From assembly GCA_017632155.1 (NCBI GenBank), contig JAGBRZ010000222.1:1-5177 (forward strand): a stretch of DNA of 5,177 nucleotides. Reading direction: 5' to 3'. The DNA is from Clostridia bacterium. GTDB lineage: Bacteria > Bacillota_A > Clostridia > Oscillospirales > CAG-272. Under the pieces are notes generated by a model. The model was not told the origin of the DNA. It saw only the letters and a list, made by a program, of their open reading frames with translations, and did not search any database. How positions within the stretch are numbered: the first letter of the stretch is position 1; each line of letters begins with the position of its first letter. Shown here in pieces: positions 4,355 to 5,177 of this stretch. A program made the position numbers and the translations under genes.

Positions 4355-5177
4355 TTTTTCCAGCCTCCGCAATTGCTTTGCCTATTTCCTCGACAACATC
4401 TACCGTCACACCGTTTCCGGCTTGCTTATAAAGCTGACAGTCTGAATTTACAAACTGTGCTTTGTCAAAATAATCATCAGTCCAGCCTTGCAGCCGGAAG
4501 CATTCTCTCGGTGTAAGCTTTCTGATTGCTATATAACACTGATATTTCTCATACCAGACTGCGTTGAGTTCTTCACCTGATTCCAGTTTAATGACGATCT
4601 GTGGTTCAGTTCCGTGTGAATCTGTTACTCCCAGCGCAACGCCGTGTCTGTCCTGCGCTGTCAGCGTGAATGCTTCCTCACCATCGTCTTTAAACCGCCG
4701 ACCATTCTGACGCTTTTCCGCTCGTTCAGGAGTAAGAACCGGGACACATACAGGTATGTGTGGTTCTCTGCCCCCGCCGTCAGCCGTGTTAAGCGTAGGA
4801 GCTATTCCTTTTTGATCATATACACGATACTGATTAGGATTTTTCCTTGTCGTACTGTTCCACTGTCCTATTTGATTTATCGCTGAAATATCAGCTTTTC
4901 CATCTGTTGTTTTGAGAGGAAATATTTGATATTTACCCCCCCGTTTTCCAAAATGTCCGACAGTATAGATTCTTTCCCTGTTTTGTGGTATTCCGAAATT
5001 CTTTGTGTTGAACACTTCCCATTCGATATCATACCCCAGTTGTTCCATTTCAATAAGGATGGCTGCGAAGTCATACCCTCTGTTGCTGCTAAGCATTCCC
5101 TTAACATTTTCGTAGATAATCCATGTGGGTCTATCGGCTTCTTCGAGTTCACTAATTGCTCTGAATACTTCACGGAC
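4344..5177 (-). CDS. DNA (cytosine-5) methyltransferase, 5'-truncated by window edge
   Basis: This enzyme transfers a methyl group from S-adenosylmethionine to C5 of cytosine in a specific DNA site. The frame stays open to the right edge, so 277 residues are visible and the true start is outside; the internal ATG at 5096 is not the start because conserved sequence precedes it. Visible residues 22-25 read YENV (motif VI, the ENV glutamate). Residues 65-69 read QNRER (motif VIII, QxRxR). About 76-215 form the variable target-recognition domain. Residues 219-231 (RKLTPRECFRLQG) are motif IX, and GNGV at 254-257 is motif X. Motif I and the PCQ catalytic cysteine, usually within the first 100 or so residues, are beyond the window. 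The stop overlaps the next start by 11 bases. No restriction endonuclease follows it, so it is probably an orphan phage methyltransferase that shields the genome from host restriction. The target sequence cannot be read from this. Confidence 0.96.
   Translation of the reverse strand, partial: VREVFRAISELEEADRPTWIIYENVKGMLSSNRGYDFAAILIEMEQLGYDIEWEVFNTKNFGIPQNRERIYTVGHFGKRGGKYQIFPLKTTDGKADISAINQIGQWNSTTRKNPNQYRVYDQKGIAPTLNTADGGGREPHIPVCVPVLTPERAEKRQNGRRFKDDGEEAFTLTAQDRHGVALGVTDSHGTEPQIVIKLESGEELNAVWYEKYQCYIAIRKLTPRECFRLQGWTDDYFDKAQFVNSDCQLYKQAGNGVTVDVVEEIGKAIAEAGKNEN

Noticed and set aside
4877..5173. 98-aa minus-strand frame at the right edge
   Set aside because: It overlaps the methyltransferase frame, which carries the ENV and QxRxR motifs through the same bases; this one has no domain or ribosome site.
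1..5177. tRNA genes, CRISPR array, insertion sequence, attachment site, replication origin
   Set aside because: No cloverleaf-like segment, regularly spaced repeats, transposase, terminal inverted repeats or iteron clusters could be found by reading either strand.
231..5177. A new defence or toxin-antitoxin system formed from the small genes
   Set aside because: No toxin fold, nuclease motif, ATPase motif or typical two-gene toxin/antitoxin pattern is visible; the block reads as ordinary phage accessory genes of unknown role.

Overview
The window looks like part of a temperate or lytic bacteriophage genome, or a prophage, from a Gram-positive Firmicute, most likely a gut-type Clostridia member. 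The reasons are very dense small genes all on one strand, strong AGGAGG-type ribosome binding sites before most of them, moderate G+C, a sigma-A style promoter, and three recognisable phage accessory families: a C5 cytosine methyltransferase, a small two-pass membrane protein of the 'transmembrane Fragile-X-F' phage family, and an ArpU/RinA/DUF1492-like sigma-factor-like regulator. Host and phage identity are inferred, because no capsid, tail, terminase or integrase gene lies inside the window.

Layout, reading the minus strand from right to left in the direction of transcription. The right edge cuts a DNA (cytosine-5) methyltransferase (4344-5177) that keeps the ENV, QxRxR, target-recognition and GNGV motifs but lacks its N-terminus. 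It is followed by a chain of fifteen more genes with almost no intergenic DNA: a 104-aa unknown, a 71-aa Cys4 zinc-ribbon-like protein, a 69-aa two-helix membrane protein, four unknowns (71, 70, 175 and 75 aa), an 88-aa small beta-rich protein, an XRE/Cro-type helix-turn-helix regulator, a 63-aa unknown, an 89-aa coiled-coil protein, a 50-aa single-pass membrane protein, a 65-aa eight-cysteine protein, a 160-aa unknown, and the 131-aa ArpU/DUF1492-like regulator (231-626). Most junctions are stop/start overlaps of 4 to 17 bases, with the next ribosome binding site inside the preceding gene, so this reads as one translationally coupled early or middle operon.

The left end (1-230) has no credible gene. 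It holds a transcription boundary: a strong intrinsic terminator (about 123-153) that ends the operon after the ArpU-like gene, and immediately after it, on the same strand, a near-consensus extended -10 promoter (TTGCAA, 17 bp, TGATATAAT; 92-120). The transcript from that promoter runs out of the left edge through an inverted-repeat-bearing leader. In many Firmicute phages an ArpU/RinA-type gene closes the early/middle block and is followed by the packaging and late genes. The terminator-promoter pair is therefore best read as the early/late switch point, with terminase genes expected just beyond the left edge.

No tRNA, rRNA, CRISPR array, insertion sequence or attachment site was found. I see no convincing new defence or counter-defence system. 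The most interesting items are the terminator/promoter/dyad boundary, an easily missed 50-aa membrane gene, two cysteine-rich mini-proteins, and an antisense terminator-like hairpin inside a gene.
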